52,024 nt of DNA from Nitrososphaerota archaeon (lineage in GTDB: Archaea > Thermoproteota > Nitrososphaeria > Nitrososphaerales > Gagatemarchaeaceae), in the NCBI GenBank assembly GCA_027886885.1, contig JAPCJP010000005.1:20450-72473 (forward strand), given 5' to 3'. Positions 40,452 through 48,936 of this stretch are shown here, piece after piece (the first letter of the stretch is position 1; each line of letters opens with the position of its first letter). The translations under genes and the position numbers were made by a program. The notes below the pieces were generated by a model that was not told the origin of the DNA, did no database searches, and was given only the letters and a program-made list of their open reading frames with translations.

Positions 40452-40886
40452 TTAGCCGTCCGCTATTTTAATTGCCTTGCCTGTGCGGAGTATCGGAAGC
40501 TTAACCACTATCACGCCGTTCTTGTACTTGGCTGTAGCTTTCTCGGGCACAACGCGGACCGGGAGCCTGACCTTCTTCGAATATCGCTCGAACCTGGTAG
40601 CCCTCGCGCCGGCTCCGGAGACCCTGAGGGCGACGGGCTTCTTCATCTCGGCCTCTAGGCTGACGAGCTCTTCGGTGCAGGTGACCGCGATGTCCTCTTT
40701 CCGCGCTCCGGGGAGGTCCATGGCGACCACCACGAACTCCTCGTTCACCTCCACCCTGAACAAGGGGCGAAGGCTCCTCGACTCGATGTCGAACAGGGGG
40801 TCTTCGAACCCCGCAAAGACCCTCGAAAAGAACCGGTCCATGCTCGTCTCAGGATAATCGTCTTCGTCGTCTTCCCACATATCCAT
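40452..40886 (-). CDS. small heat shock protein Hsp20
   Basis: The 144-residue protein has an acidic N-terminal arm with DMWEDDEDDYPETSMDRFF, then an alpha-crystallin domain (about residues 45-135): LFRVEVNEEFVVVAMDLPGA, RKEDIAVTCTEELVSLEAEM, RYSKKVRLPVRVVPEKATAK with the KNGVIVVKLP signature. It binds unfolding proteins. The ATG overlaps the TGA of the PAC2 gene (TGATG), so the two are translationally coupled, linking chaperone and proteasome-related functions. Confidence 0.9.
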   Translation of the reverse strand: MDMWEDDEDDYPETSMDRFFSRVFAGFEDPLFDIESRSLRPLFRVEVNEEFVVVAMDLPGARKEDIAVTCTEELVSLEAEMKKPVALRVSGAGARATRFERYSKKVRLPVRVVPEKATAKYKNGVIVVKLPILRTGKAIKIADG

Positions 40887-41635
40887 CACCTGTAGGCCGA
40901 CGGGTTCCCGACCGTCGGCTGTTGCGCCGCCTGGGTCTGGCTCATCAGCTCCCTCGTCTTCATCCTGACCTCCTCGGACTCCTTGAGCAAGGGTTTCGTG
41001 TCCACCTTGAGGCCGACCATGGCGCTCAGCACGCCGATGGCCGCTGCTGCGGCCCCCGGGTCCGGGAACTGGAGCATGGACTCCCCCAAGAGGGTCACGT
41101 TCGCCTGGTCGTTGACCATGCAATACTTCATGAGGCTCGCGTAGAAGCCGGTCAATCCCCCCTGCTCAAGCGGGAGCGCTCCGATGGCCTTCAAGCCCTT
41201 CAGCATCACCTGGTCATTGGAGACCCCGGTCACTGTTGGCACGCCGTCACCATGGGATTCTTCTCGCTTCCTCGAGGGTGCACCACTCACGCCGACCACC
41301 ACCTTCGCATCTCTCTCCTTGGCCCACCTCGCGATTTCCTTGGCGAGCTCGAGGGAGAACTTGGGACGGAGCGGCACGCCCGAGATTACTATCAACATCT
41401 TGTCCTTCCCGAATATCTGTATCGGGTATGTCGGTACCGAATCGCGTACAAGCATCACCTGAGGCGCCAGGTCGGAGTCGATGTGGCCCTTGGGCTCGAA
41501 TTTGAGCTGTTCCACGATGTAGGAGCAGGCGATGGTGCCGATGAGTCCGACGTCCGGGACCGCCACGATGACGGAGGGCTTTGATATCCTGTTGCCGTAC
41601 TCCGTGATTTCCACCCGCGGGGGAGTCTGAGGCAA
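40886..41635 (-). CDS. PAC2-family (proteasome assembly chaperone) protein
   Basis: The 249-residue protein follows archaeal PAC2: SVIVAVPDVGLIGTIACSYI, VYPIQIFGKDKMLIV-type segment, KVVVGVSGAP, and LKGLKAIGALPLEQGGLTGF then FPDPGAAAAAIGVLSAMVGL. Eukaryotic PAC2 assists alpha-ring formation; archaeal members bind proteasome subunits in some species, but roles differ. It is coupled to the Hsp20 gene and lies 31 nt downstream of deoxyhypusine synthase. Confidence 0.85.
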   Translation of the reverse strand: MPQTPPRVEITEYGNRISKPSVIVAVPDVGLIGTIACSYIVEQLKFEPKGHIDSDLAPQVMLVRDSVPTYPIQIFGKDKMLIVISGVPLRPKFSLELAKEIARWAKERDAKVVVGVSGAPSRKREESHGDGVPTVTGVSNDQVMLKGLKAIGALPLEQGGLTGFYASLMKYCMVNDQANVTLLGESMLQFPDPGAAAAAIGVLSAMVGLKVDTKPLLKESEEVRMKTRELMSQTQAAQQPTVGNPSAYR

Positions 41636-41666
41636 GTGAGTTCGCGGTACGGTCCGCGAACCTGGA

Positions 41667-42695
41667 TTAATCCTTTCCCTGTCCCTTGAAGACCCAGCTA
41701 AGGTTTGGCACGGCCTTCCTCTTCTTGGCCCTCTCGCCCATGGCGTGGGATATCAGAGGCAGAGCGATGGTGGCATCGCAGTAGACCACGCTTCTAGTGG
41801 AGTCCGATGCGATCTTCCCCCAGCTGATGGCCTCCTCCAGGGTGCACCCCGAGAGCCCTCCCCACTGCGGGCTGTCTGTGGTGATCTGGATGGCGTAGTC
41901 GTGGGGCGTAGCCTCCTCGCCGCCCTCGGATAGCGACTTGATTATGGTGGCGAGCTGGATGGTGTCCTTGGGGACTCCGCCTCCCACGAAGACGACCGCG
42001 GTCCTCGTCTTGTCCGCTATCTGCCCGAGTTCCTCCATGTCCTGGGTCTGGTCGAGCTGTATCTTCTTACCCTCCTCCCTCATCAAGAGGGAGAGGGCGA
42101 CGCCGTATCCGCTGTCTATCAGTCCGGGGGAGTATATCGGCACGTTGTGCTTCCAGGCAGTTGCAGTTATGCTCTTGATACCCTTCTTCCACTGGTACTC
42201 TCCGAACCGGTTCAGGAACTCCCTTGTGGAGTACGCCCTCTTGGTGCTCAAGGTGCTGGCGAACTTCCGGATGAGGCCTTCGAGCTCTCTGTAATCGTAC
42301 TCATCTGCGTAAATGTCGTAGAACCGGTCTATCTTGTTCTCCAGAAGGTCCTCGTCGTTTGCGAGCCAGCTCCCCTGATAGTAATTGTACCCCATGGCTT
42401 CGAGTATGTCCTCCGAGATATTCGCGCCTGTGCTCACCAGCACATCGATGTACCTGTTCTCGATGAGCCATCTGACTATCTTCCACTGGCCGGTCGTGCT
42501 CAGCGAGCCAGAGTATCCCATGAAGATGGTCAGGTTCTTTTGATCGACCATCTCGCACCAGATTCGGGCCGCCTCTCCCAATCGCTTACCCTGGAAGCCG
42601 GTCGCCGCCATGGCATCGAGTAGGGCCGAGACGCTCTTGGGTCCGACCTCTATCGTCTTCTCAGGACTACTCAGGTACTTCTTCCTGTCTTGCAC
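41667..42695 (-). CDS. dhs: deoxyhypusine synthase-family protein
   Basis: The 342-residue protein shares the NAD-binding deoxyhypusine synthase pattern: FMGYSGSLSTTGQW, LVSTGANISEDI, HNVPIYSPGLIDSGYG, FVGGGVPKD, TTDSPQWGGLSGCTLEEA and the catalytic-lysine block EAISWGKIASDS (Lys294), followed by VVYCDATIALPLI. The enzyme moves an aminobutyl group from spermidine to a lysine of aIF5A. GTG at 42695 is the start, with a TATA-like element about 25 nt upstream. A homospermidine-synthase-like paralogue activity cannot be excluded. Confidence 0.88.
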   Translation of the reverse strand: MQDRKKYLSSPEKTIEVGPKSVSALLDAMAATGFQGKRLGEAARIWCEMVDQKNLTIFMGYSGSLSTTGQWKIVRWLIENRYIDVLVSTGANISEDILEAMGYNYYQGSWLANDEDLLENKIDRFYDIYADEYDYRELEGLIRKFASTLSTKRAYSTREFLNRFGEYQWKKGIKSITATAWKHNVPIYSPGLIDSGYGVALSLLMREEGKKIQLDQTQDMEELGQIADKTRTAVVFVGGGVPKDTIQLATIIKSLSEGGEEATPHDYAIQITTDSPQWGGLSGCTLEEAISWGKIASDSTRSVVYCDATIALPLISHAMGERAKKRKAVPNLSWVFKGQGKD

Positions 42696-42778
42696 AACTC
42701 TACGTCCAATCGTAGGATATTAATTCCTTGGGATGGGTGCGTCCGTGAAAAGGCGGGGAGGTCGTCCCCGTGGACTGG

Positions 42779-44542
42779 TTATCTCACCGTAACCGACTTT
42801 GCCAGATTTCTTGGATAGTCAGGGTCGTTCGACCTGGAGACGGCCATGTGGTAGGCCAGGAGCTGGAGCGGGATCACCTCGAGGACGGGGCTGACGCTCT
42901 CGTTGCACGAGGGGATTGGGACCCGATAACTGAAGACCGGATGTTCCACGTCGGAGACCCCGATTATCTCCGCTCCCCTCGCCTTGAGCTCGGTCGCGTT
43001 GGAGATTATGGCATCGAAACCGTCCCCGCTCCGCGCTATGACTACCACCGGTGTACCCTTCTCGATGAGAGCCAAGGTCCCGTGCTTCAGCTCGCTCGCT
43101 GGAATCCCCTCTGCGTGGATGTAGGAGAGCTCCTTGAGCTTCAGGGCCCCTTCTTGGGCGACGGGATAATGCGGGCCTCTCGCTATGAAGTAGAAATCGG
43201 GCCTATCCCGGAAGCGGAGCGCCACGTCCTTGATGGTCGCCTCCGACTCGAGGGTCTCCTCCACCTGCCCCGCCAGCTTCTTCGGGTCTCCTACGGTCCT
43301 CCGCCCCAGGACGGCATCGGCAATCATGTTTCCCACCATGACCTGGGCGGTAAAGCTCTTCGTGGCAGCAACGCCCACCTCGGGGCCACAATTCAGGAGC
43401 AGGACCGAGTCGCTCTCCCTAGCGAGCGTGGAGCCGACGGCGTTGACGACGGCGAGAATCCTCGCCCCCGCCTCTCGTCCGCGCTTCACGGCTTCGAGAA
43501 CGTCGGCGGTCTCACCGCTCTGGCTAAAAGCGATCATCACCGTATCCTTGTCGACGAAGTGGGCCTGATGGTCGAACTCGCCCGCAAGGACAGCGTCGCA
43601 CCGCACCTTCGCCTCTCTGTTCAGCCTGCCCTTCAGGAGCAGAGCGGCGTGGAAACTGGAACCTGACGCCGTCAGAAGTACGGTCCCCGCGTTCCTGATG
43701 GCGCTCGCGAAGGCTTCGAGCTTCCGCGGGTCCTGGAGCATGGCTCGCTGAACGGTCTCCGGCTGTTCGTGTATCTCCTTCAGCGTGTAGTGTGCGAAGT
43801 CCTGCTTGGAGACGTCCGCGAGCTCCCAGGCGAGCTGGGTGACCTTCCTCTTCACCTCTTTTCCCTGCATGTTGTAGACCTTCAGCCCTCTGGGCGAGAT
43901 GCACGCGACGTCCATGTTCTCGAGGAAGACTGCCCTGTCCGTCCTGGAGATGAAGGCCAGGACATCGCTAGCCAGGAAGAACTCTCTCTTGCCCAGGCCG
44001 ACCACGAGGGGCGCGTCGTTCCTCGCCCCTATGAGGAGGTCAGGGTGGTGTGCGAACATGACGACCACGGCATACTGGCCCTTGACCCTCTTGAGCGCCT
44101 TCAGAGTCGCCTGAAGGGGGTCGCGCTCCCTCTTGGAAGCCTGCTCTATCAGGTGGGCGATGACCTCTGTGTCGGTCTCGCTCCTGAACACGTGCCCGCG
44201 CTTTGCGAGTGTACTCCTGAGCTCGAGGTAGTTCTCGATGATCCCATTGTGCACCACTGCGATCGATTCGTCGCAAGAAAGGTGAGGGTGCGCGTTCGCC
44301 GTGGTAACGCCGCCGTGGGTCGCCCATCTGGTGTGCGCGATTCCCACACTCCCGGGCATCGTGGATACCGCGTACTTCGCCTCGAGCGCCTCAATGCGGC
44401 CAACGTCTTTTTTCATCAGAATCTTCCCGTCACTAACCGTGGCGATGCCGACCGAGTCGTATCCCCTGTACTCGACCCTCTTGAGACCCTCGAGTAAGAT
44501 TGGCGCGATGGGATTAGATATCCCGGCGATTATTCCACACAT
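42779..44542 (-). CDS. glmS: glucosamine-6-phosphate synthase (isomerising)
   Basis: The 587-residue protein starts with the N-terminal glutamine amidotransferase cysteine (MCGIIAG, Cys2), then GHVFRSETDTEVIAHLI and a linker, followed by two SIS sugar-isomerase domains with TASGSSFHAAL and SQSGETADVLEAV-type motifs. It ends DPDYPRNLAKSVTVR, the standard tail. It makes glucosamine-6-phosphate for surface glycans. CTATAAG on the reverse strand, about 29 nt before the ATG, is the promoter, divergent from the regulator gene. Confidence 0.96.
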   Translation of the reverse strand: MCGIIAGISNPIAPILLEGLKRVEYRGYDSVGIATVSDGKILMKKDVGRIEALEAKYAVSTMPGSVGIAHTRWATHGGVTTANAHPHLSCDESIAVVHNGIIENYLELRSTLAKRGHVFRSETDTEVIAHLIEQASKRERDPLQATLKALKRVKGQYAVVVMFAHHPDLLIGARNDAPLVVGLGKREFFLASDVLAFISRTDRAVFLENMDVACISPRGLKVYNMQGKEVKRKVTQLAWELADVSKQDFAHYTLKEIHEQPETVQRAMLQDPRKLEAFASAIRNAGTVLLTASGSSFHAALLLKGRLNREAKVRCDAVLAGEFDHQAHFVDKDTVMIAFSQSGETADVLEAVKRGREAGARILAVVNAVGSTLARESDSVLLLNCGPEVGVAATKSFTAQVMVGNMIADAVLGRRTVGDPKKLAGQVEETLESEATIKDVALRFRDRPDFYFIARGPHYPVAQEGALKLKELSYIHAEGIPASELKHGTLALIEKGTPVVVIARSGDGFDAIISNATELKARGAEIIGVSDVEHPVFSYRVPIPSCNESVSPVLEVIPLQLLAYHMAVSRSNDPDYPRNLAKSVTVR

Positions 44543-44567
44543 CTGAGCCTCGCCGGCCCGGCTCGCT

Positions 44568-44574
44568 CTATAAG
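44568..44574 (-). promoter_or_regulatory. TATA box of glmS
   Basis: CTATAAG read on either strand, centred about 29 nt before the glmS ATG at 44542, giving leaderless spacing. Confidence 0.5.
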
Positions 44575-44613
44575 CTCCCTTGCATCGAGTTGGAAACGGT
44601 GCAATCTCCAGTT

Positions 44614-44686
44614 TGCATGGTCGAGTTCCTCTCGTGCTAGACCGGTCTACTCGGAGGGCCTACGACCATGCATAATTGTTTAATAA
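44614..44686 (+). promoter_or_regulatory. regulator promoter with 10-bp inverted repeat operator candidate
   Basis: TGCATGGTCG (44614-44623) and CGACCATGCA (44663-44672) are perfect inverted repeats 39 nt apart. The second abuts the TATA box TTTAATAAC (44678-44686), about 27 nt before the GTG at 44709. This looks like an operator for the downstream winged-helix protein, possibly autoregulatory and able to reach the glmS promoter. Confidence 0.6.
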
Positions 44687-44708
44687 CGGTCAGGCCGCCA
44701 AGTCCATC

Positions 44709-45665
44709 GTGACCAGTGACAAGCTCCTCCTCAGTCCTGGGAAGAGCGCGTCTGCCAAGCGGGTCCTAAGCTCGGGAGACCCGGCGGCGTTTTTCCCAGC
44801 GGCGACCGGCGTCGGGGCGAGGATCCTTGGATTGCTTGCGAAGGGGCCAAATTATCCGTCGCAGATTGCCAGGGAGCTTGGGGTCTACCATCAGACTGTG
44901 TACTATCACATGAGGAGTCTGGAGGCAGCGGGGCTCGTAAGGAAGGAGGGGACGAGGATGGTCCGAGGAGGGGTCGCGGAGTTCTACTCTCTTGCTTCGG
45001 ACGGCTACGCTGTAGAGTTCGCGGTGAAGGGAGAACGGTTCGAAGGACCGTCACTCTCTGCACGGTCGAAGGGGCTCGCTAGGTTCCTCGAGGACTTCAT
45101 ACGGGGCGGGGAACTCGACGGCTGGATAGTCGTGGGGTCGCCCGAGGTGCATGGTCCCAGCAAGACCCAGGGACGGGACGGTCACTATGCCATCCAGCTC
45201 GGGTTTGCTCTGGGTCAGTTCGTGAAGTTGCCGGAGAGGTTCCCTGTGAAACTGGACGTGGACCTCAAGAACGAGAATCGGGAAAAGGCAAACCTGCTCC
45301 TCGTCGGAGGCCCTAGGACGAACATCGTTTCATCGGAGGTCAATCAACGGTTGCCGGTGCGGTTCTCAGAAGAATCGTTCTGGGGGGCGATCATAGACGA
45401 GAAGGGTACCAGGTACCTGTCCGAGACCCAAGGCATAGTGGCCAAGATAGCCAACCCGTGGGACGAGGAAAAATGGTGCGTCGTGGCGGCAGGGCTGAGC
45501 GGAGCGGGGACGAAGGCAGCGATAATGGCGATGACCAACTTTGCAGACCGGACCTTCGACGGTTATCGCGGGGGAGCGTATGCTGCGGTCATACAGGGGG
45601 TCGACCTGGACGGGGACGGAAAGGTGGACAACGTTGAAATCCTGCACAAAACCGGCGGGAAATAG
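44709..45665 (+). CDS. winged-helix regulator with S-layer-like C-terminal domain
   Basis: The 318-residue protein has an ArsR-type winged helix (about residues 35-100: ILGLLAKGPNYPSQIARELG, VYHQTVYYHMRSLEAAGLVR) and a large C-terminal domain with NLLLVGGPRTNIVSSEVN, GIVAKIANPWDEEKWCVVAA and GAGTKAAIMAM. The latter resembles a domain seen in archaeal S-layer-type proteins, here probably a ligand sensor. GTG at 44709 is favoured by the TATA box and by the inverted repeat upstream; a TTG at 44676 would lie inside the promoter. It is divergent from glmS. Confidence 0.75.
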   Translation: MTSDKLLLSPGKSASAKRVLSSGDPAAFFPAATGVGARILGLLAKGPNYPSQIARELGVYHQTVYYHMRSLEAAGLVRKEGTRMVRGGVAEFYSLASDGYAVEFAVKGERFEGPSLSARSKGLARFLEDFIRGGELDGWIVVGSPEVHGPSKTQGRDGHYAIQLGFALGQFVKLPERFPVKLDVDLKNENREKANLLLVGGPRTNIVSSEVNQRLPVRFSEESFWGAIIDEKGTRYLSETQGIVAKIANPWDEEKWCVVAAGLSGAGTKAAIMAMTNFADRTFDGYRGGAYAAVIQGVDLDGDGKVDNVEILHKTGGK

Positions 45666-45682
45666 GGTCTAGGAGGGTAATT

Positions 45683-45690
45683 CTTATAAT
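45683..45690 (+). promoter_or_regulatory. TATA box heading the uS13 cluster
   Basis: CTTATAAT centred about 33 nt before the TTG of uS13 at 45720. Confidence 0.45.
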
Positions 45691-45719
45691 GTTAGTCTTG
45701 GGGGCGTGCATTCGTTAGT

Positions 45720-46223
45720 TTGTCACAGTCGTCGGACTTCAGGTACCTGGTCAGGATCAAGGGTAAGGACCTTGATGGACGGAAGAAGCTGATCCCGGCA
45801 CTTTCCGACATCAGGGGAGTGGGCGACAATTTTGCCCAGTCGGTGGTGAGCAGCCTCGGCCTCGACCCAAGAGCAAGGCTGGGCACGCTCGGTGAAGCTC
45901 AACTTCGTGAACTGGAAAAGGCACTCTTGGACGGGTCCTCTCTGAAGGTGCCCCAATGGGCCCTCAACAGGAGGAAGGACCCCGAGACCGGCGAGTCAAA
46001 GCAACTGATCGCCTCGGACCTCGACATAGCCAACAAGAGCGACGTAGACCGGGAGAAGAACGTCCAGAGCTGGAAGGGCATAAGACACGGGCTCGGTTTG
46101 AAGGTGCGAGGCCAGAGGACGAGAACTACGGGACGCCACGGAAGGACAGTCGGAGTCCGCAAGTCCGCGCTTCAGGCAGCGGCCGCGGCGAAGAGCGCCG
46201 GAGACGAGGAGAAGAAGAAGTAA
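45720..46223 (+). CDS. rps13: ribosomal protein uS13
   Basis: The 167-residue protein has the S13 helix-two-turn-helix fold (FRYLVRIKGKDLDGRKKLIP, LSDIRGVGDNFAQSV) and the RGQRTRTTGRHGRTVGVRK tail that reaches the small subunit decoding region. An Ala/Lys extension ends it. TTG at 45720 starts it. It leads uS13-uS4-uS11, as in archaea generally. Confidence 0.95.
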   Translation: MSQSSDFRYLVRIKGKDLDGRKKLIPALSDIRGVGDNFAQSVVSSLGLDPRARLGTLGEAQLRELEKALLDGSSLKVPQWALNRRKDPETGESKQLIASDLDIANKSDVDREKNVQSWKGIRHGLGLKVRGQRTRTTGRHGRTVGVRKSALQAAAAAKSAGDEEKKK

Positions 46224-46258
46224 TGATTATCCATATGACAGGGTCGGTCCGTTAGAGA

Positions 46259-46849
46259 TTGGGAGACCCTAGAACCCCCCGAAGGACATACTCGAAGCCC
46301 AAGAGTCCGTGGCGCAGCGATCAGCTCGCCCAGGAACTCTACCTGCTCGGCACATTCGGTCTGCGAAACAAGCGCGAACTCTGGAAGGCGCAATCGGAAC
46401 TCAGCTCGATTCGAAAACAGGCGAGGAGCCTGCTCGCGGCCTCCGAGGTCGTGCGGAACAGAGAAGAGAAGAAGCTCCTTGACAGCCTCAAGAACAGGGG
46501 GCTCGTGGCCGAGGGAGTGCCCCTCGACGGCGTACTCGACCTCAGTGTGGAGGATGTCCTGGGACGCAGGCTCCAGACGATAATCTACAAGAAGGGCAGC
46601 GCGGTCTCGCCACTGCAGGCCCGGCAGCTCATCGTTCACAGGCACGTCAAGATTGGAGATAGGATCGTGAACATTCCCGGTTACCATGTGCGGGCGGACG
46701 AGGAAAACAGGATACAGCTCACGGGCGGAATAGGGACGCCGAAGGCTCCTGCTCCTGCCGCCCAACCGGCGAGTGAGCCCGAGCAAAAGGCCGAAGAAGC
46801 TCCCGCTCCGGAAGCCGAGGCGCCGACGCCCCAGGGGAACGCGAGCTAG
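46259..46849 (+). CDS. rps4: ribosomal protein uS4 with acidic C-terminal tail
   Basis: The 196-residue protein has RRTYSKPKSPWRSDQLAQEL at the start, the S4 domain (QTIIYKKGSAVSPLQARQLI, VHRHVKIGDRIVNIPGYHV) and a Pro/Ala/Glu-rich tail (residues of about 158-196). It is a primary 16S rRNA binder. TTG at 46259 begins it, 35 nt after uS13. Confidence 0.94.
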   Translation: MGDPRTPRRTYSKPKSPWRSDQLAQELYLLGTFGLRNKRELWKAQSELSSIRKQARSLLAASEVVRNREEKKLLDSLKNRGLVAEGVPLDGVLDLSVEDVLGRRLQTIIYKKGSAVSPLQARQLIVHRHVKIGDRIVNIPGYHVRADEENRIQLTGGIGTPKAPAPAAQPASEPEQKAEEAPAPEAEAPTPQGNAS

Positions 46850-46852
46850 ACC

Positions 46853-47257
46853 TTGTCAGAAGAAGACGCGATGCGTGAGAAATGGGCCGTTGTTCACATC
46901 TATTCCTCGTACAATAACACTATCGTCCACATCACCGACCTCACGGGGGCGGAGACGATATCATTCTCGTCGGGCGGCAGGCATGTGAAGGCCGACAGGT
47001 TCGAGGCTTCGCCATATGCGGCGATGCGGTCAGCATCGGCGGCCTCTGACGTAGCCAAAGGTAAGGGTATCAACGCGGTGCACATCAAGGTCAGAGCGGT
47101 CGGCGGGACAGGCCCAAGGACCCCCGGTCCGGGCGCTCAGGCCGCGATCAGGGCCATCGCCCGTTCTGGGTTCAGGATCGGGAGGATAGAGGACGCCACC
47201 CCGATCCCCCACGACACCACGAGGAAGAAGGGCGGACGCAGAGGAAGAAGAGCGTAA
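46853..47257 (+). CDS. rps11: ribosomal protein uS11
   Basis: The 134-residue protein matches S11: [40 protein letters not shown], and [20 protein letters not shown] with the terminal [18 protein letters not shown]. It is in the small subunit platform. Start is TTG 46853 or ATG 46871. The next forward gene, rpo3, is delayed by a reverse-strand gene. Confidence 0.95.
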   Translation: MSEEDAMREKWAVVHIYSSYNNTIVHITDLTGAETISFSSGGRHVKADRFEASPYAAMRSASAASDVAKGKGINAVHIKVRAVGGTGPRTPGPGAQAAIRAIARSGFRIGRIEDATPIPHDTTRKKGGRRGRRA

Positions 47258-47294
47258 TCCGCTCTCGCAACTGCTTCAGGAATCCTAGAGCACT

Positions 47295-47735
47295 TTACGC
47301 CTTGATTTTCGGAGCGAACGCGCTCAGGCTCGCCATGAGCTTCCCGAACGCATCGTAGTCGCTCCTGTTCATGAAGATTCTAGCGGTGTTCGGCTTGCCG
47401 TCAGCGTTCTTGAAGTCCAGGTCCAGACTGTACTGCCCCAGGTGGTGGCCCATCGTCAGCCCAACGATAGAATCGCTCTGAACCTCGAAGCTTCCCTTTG
47501 CGGCCGCCAGCTTCTTTTCGAGGGTCATGTCGTCCCCATAGGACTTTCTGGTGAGACGACCGTAGATCGCCGCACCCAGGATGGCCGACCACAGCGCGCC
47601 GGTCCCAGTGGCACCCTGCTGGGTCTTGATGAACGCCAGTGAGCTGTTTGTGACGTGCATGTCGTAGTGGGCGAGAGTGTCGTCCCTCACCCGGAACTTT
47701 TGGATGTAGTCCTTGGCCGGTTGGCTCACAGACAT
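47295..47735 (-). CDS. unknown protein inserted in the uS11-rpo3 gap
   Basis: The 146-residue protein lies on the reverse strand inside the ribosomal cluster. It has a YDMHVTNSSLAFIKTQQG segment and a beta-rich middle with a GHHLGQYSLDLDFKNADGK block, which is loosely like a bacterial PH-type domain. A CTAAATAG element on the reverse strand, about 26 nt before the ATG, is a probable promoter. No signal or membrane segment. Function unknown. Confidence 0.6.
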   Translation of the reverse strand: MSVSQPAKDYIQKFRVRDDTLAHYDMHVTNSSLAFIKTQQGATGTGALWSAILGAAIYGRLTRKSYGDDMTLEKKLAAAKGSFEVQSDSIVGLTMGHHLGQYSLDLDFKNADGKPNTARIFMNRSDYDAFGKLMASLSAFAPKIKA

Positions 47736-47915
47736 GCTCTGAATCGAGCCGGCGGCCTATTTAGGCCTGGTGCGCGCCTTCGGACCTGACAAGGAGGACG
47801 GACCGACCCGTCGCAGTTCGGATGGGACCACAACCGTTGGGATGCGAGGAAAGAGCATGAATGCTTTTAAACCCCACACCATCCCGCATGAAACCTCAGT
47901 ACGCCAGAGTGATGA

Positions 47916-48575
47916 TTGGGTTTGGTTTTACCAAAGGTAAAGGTTATCGCGGAGAGCGATGAGGAAGTATCCCTACAGTTGGATGGGATCGACCGGAGCT
48001 ACGCCAACGCCATTAGGCGCTTTTGCATAGCCGAGGTGCCTTCCATGGCCATCGACGACATAGTTATTCTCGAGAACTCCTCGGTACTCTACGACGAAAT
48101 CCTAGCCCACCGGCTTGGCATGGTCCCGCTCAGGACGGACCTTGAGCGGTACGTGCTCCCTGAGAAGTGCGACTGCGGCAGCCCGCTCGGTTGCCAAAAG
48201 TGCAGAGTCCTCCTGGTGTTGGACGCGGTAGCCCAGGACAAGCCCCGCACCGTGATGTCTGGCGACCTGGTATCAGAGGATAGAGAGATCAAACCCGTCA
48301 GCCCGAACATTCCGCTGGTAAAGCTCGCTGCAGGGCAGGCCGTGAAGCTCGAGGCCTACGCCCGCCTCGGACGAGGCAAGGAGCACGCAAAGTGGCAGCC
48401 GGCGACGGTAGCTGCCCTCACCGAGGGAAAGGGCGAGGGTGTCTTCAACCTGAAGGTCGAGAGCTCTGGGTCTCTGCCCGCCAAGGAGATAGTGACGAGG
48501 GCGATCGAGAAGCTCGAAGAGAAGCTGGCGGAACTCCACAAGGACGTTAGTGATAAAGTAAATGACGAAAAATAG
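47916..48575 (+). CDS. rpo3: RNA polymerase subunit Rpo3 (RpoD)
   Basis: The 219-residue protein has the alpha-like dimer domain (GIDRSYANAIRRFCIAEVPS, ILAHRLGMVPLRTD) and a cysteine loop CDCGSPLGCQKC (Cys85, 87, 93, 96) as in the zinc loop of eukaryotic Rpb3. It lacks the long ferredoxin-like insert domain of some archaeal Rpo3. TTG at 47916 is the likely start; a stop lies just upstream in frame. A TTTTAAAC element about 50 nt upstream suggests a short leader. Confidence 0.94.
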   Translation: MGLVLPKVKVIAESDEEVSLQLDGIDRSYANAIRRFCIAEVPSMAIDDIVILENSSVLYDEILAHRLGMVPLRTDLERYVLPEKCDCGSPLGCQKCRVLLVLDAVAQDKPRTVMSGDLVSEDREIKPVSPNIPLVKLAAGQAVKLEAYARLGRGKEHAKWQPATVAALTEGKGEGVFNLKVESSGSLPAKEIVTRAIEKLEEKLAELHKDVSDKVNDEK

Positions 48576-48936
48576 CAGCCGCGCGCCCACCGCGCGATCG
48601 AACCGGGTCCTAAGGACGCAGGTGATAGCGCTTGAGAGGAAGGGAAGGAAGGAGGACCTAGCCATCTGGAAGGACGTAGCCCGATACCTCGCCGCTCCTC
48701 ACTCGACCGAGACACAGGTCAACGTGGGTCGCCTCTCTAGGTTGAGCGAAGGACCGAAGGTCGTACCGGGGAAGGTGCTAGGGACGGGTGCCATCGACAA
48801 GAAGCTGGTCGTCGGCGCGTTCTCGTACTCTTCGTCCGCGCGGCGCAAGATTCTGGACGCCGGCGGCGAGGCTCTCTCCATAGAGGAGCTCGTGAAGAGG
48901 TACCCGCAGGGGAGTGGAGTGACGATTGTCAGATAA
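48562..48936 (+). CDS. rpl18e: ribosomal protein eL18
   Basis: The 124-residue protein matches archaeal L18e, with SNRVLRTQVIALERKGRKED, NVGRLSRLSEGPKVVPGKV and LGTGAIDKKLVVGAFSYSSS, ending RYPQGSGVTIVR. It overlaps the end of rpo3 by 14 nt and uL13 by 11 nt, showing tightly coupled translation. Confidence 0.94.
   Translation: MTKNSSRAPTARSNRVLRTQVIALERKGRKEDLAIWKDVARYLAAPHSTETQVNVGRLSRLSEGPKVVPGKVLGTGAIDKKLVVGAFSYSSSARRKILDAGGEALSIEELVKRYPQGSGVTIVR

Noticed and set aside
40452-41123. Extended N-terminus for Hsp20
   Set aside because: The upstream part reads through the PAC2 gene in another frame and looks like Gly/Arg-rich shadow sequence; ATG at 40886 gives a normal Hsp20.
47889-47960. 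Small upstream open frame (ATG 47889) overlapping the rpo3 start
   Set aside because: Only about 24 codons with no conserved pattern; may be chance, although a regulatory leader is possible.
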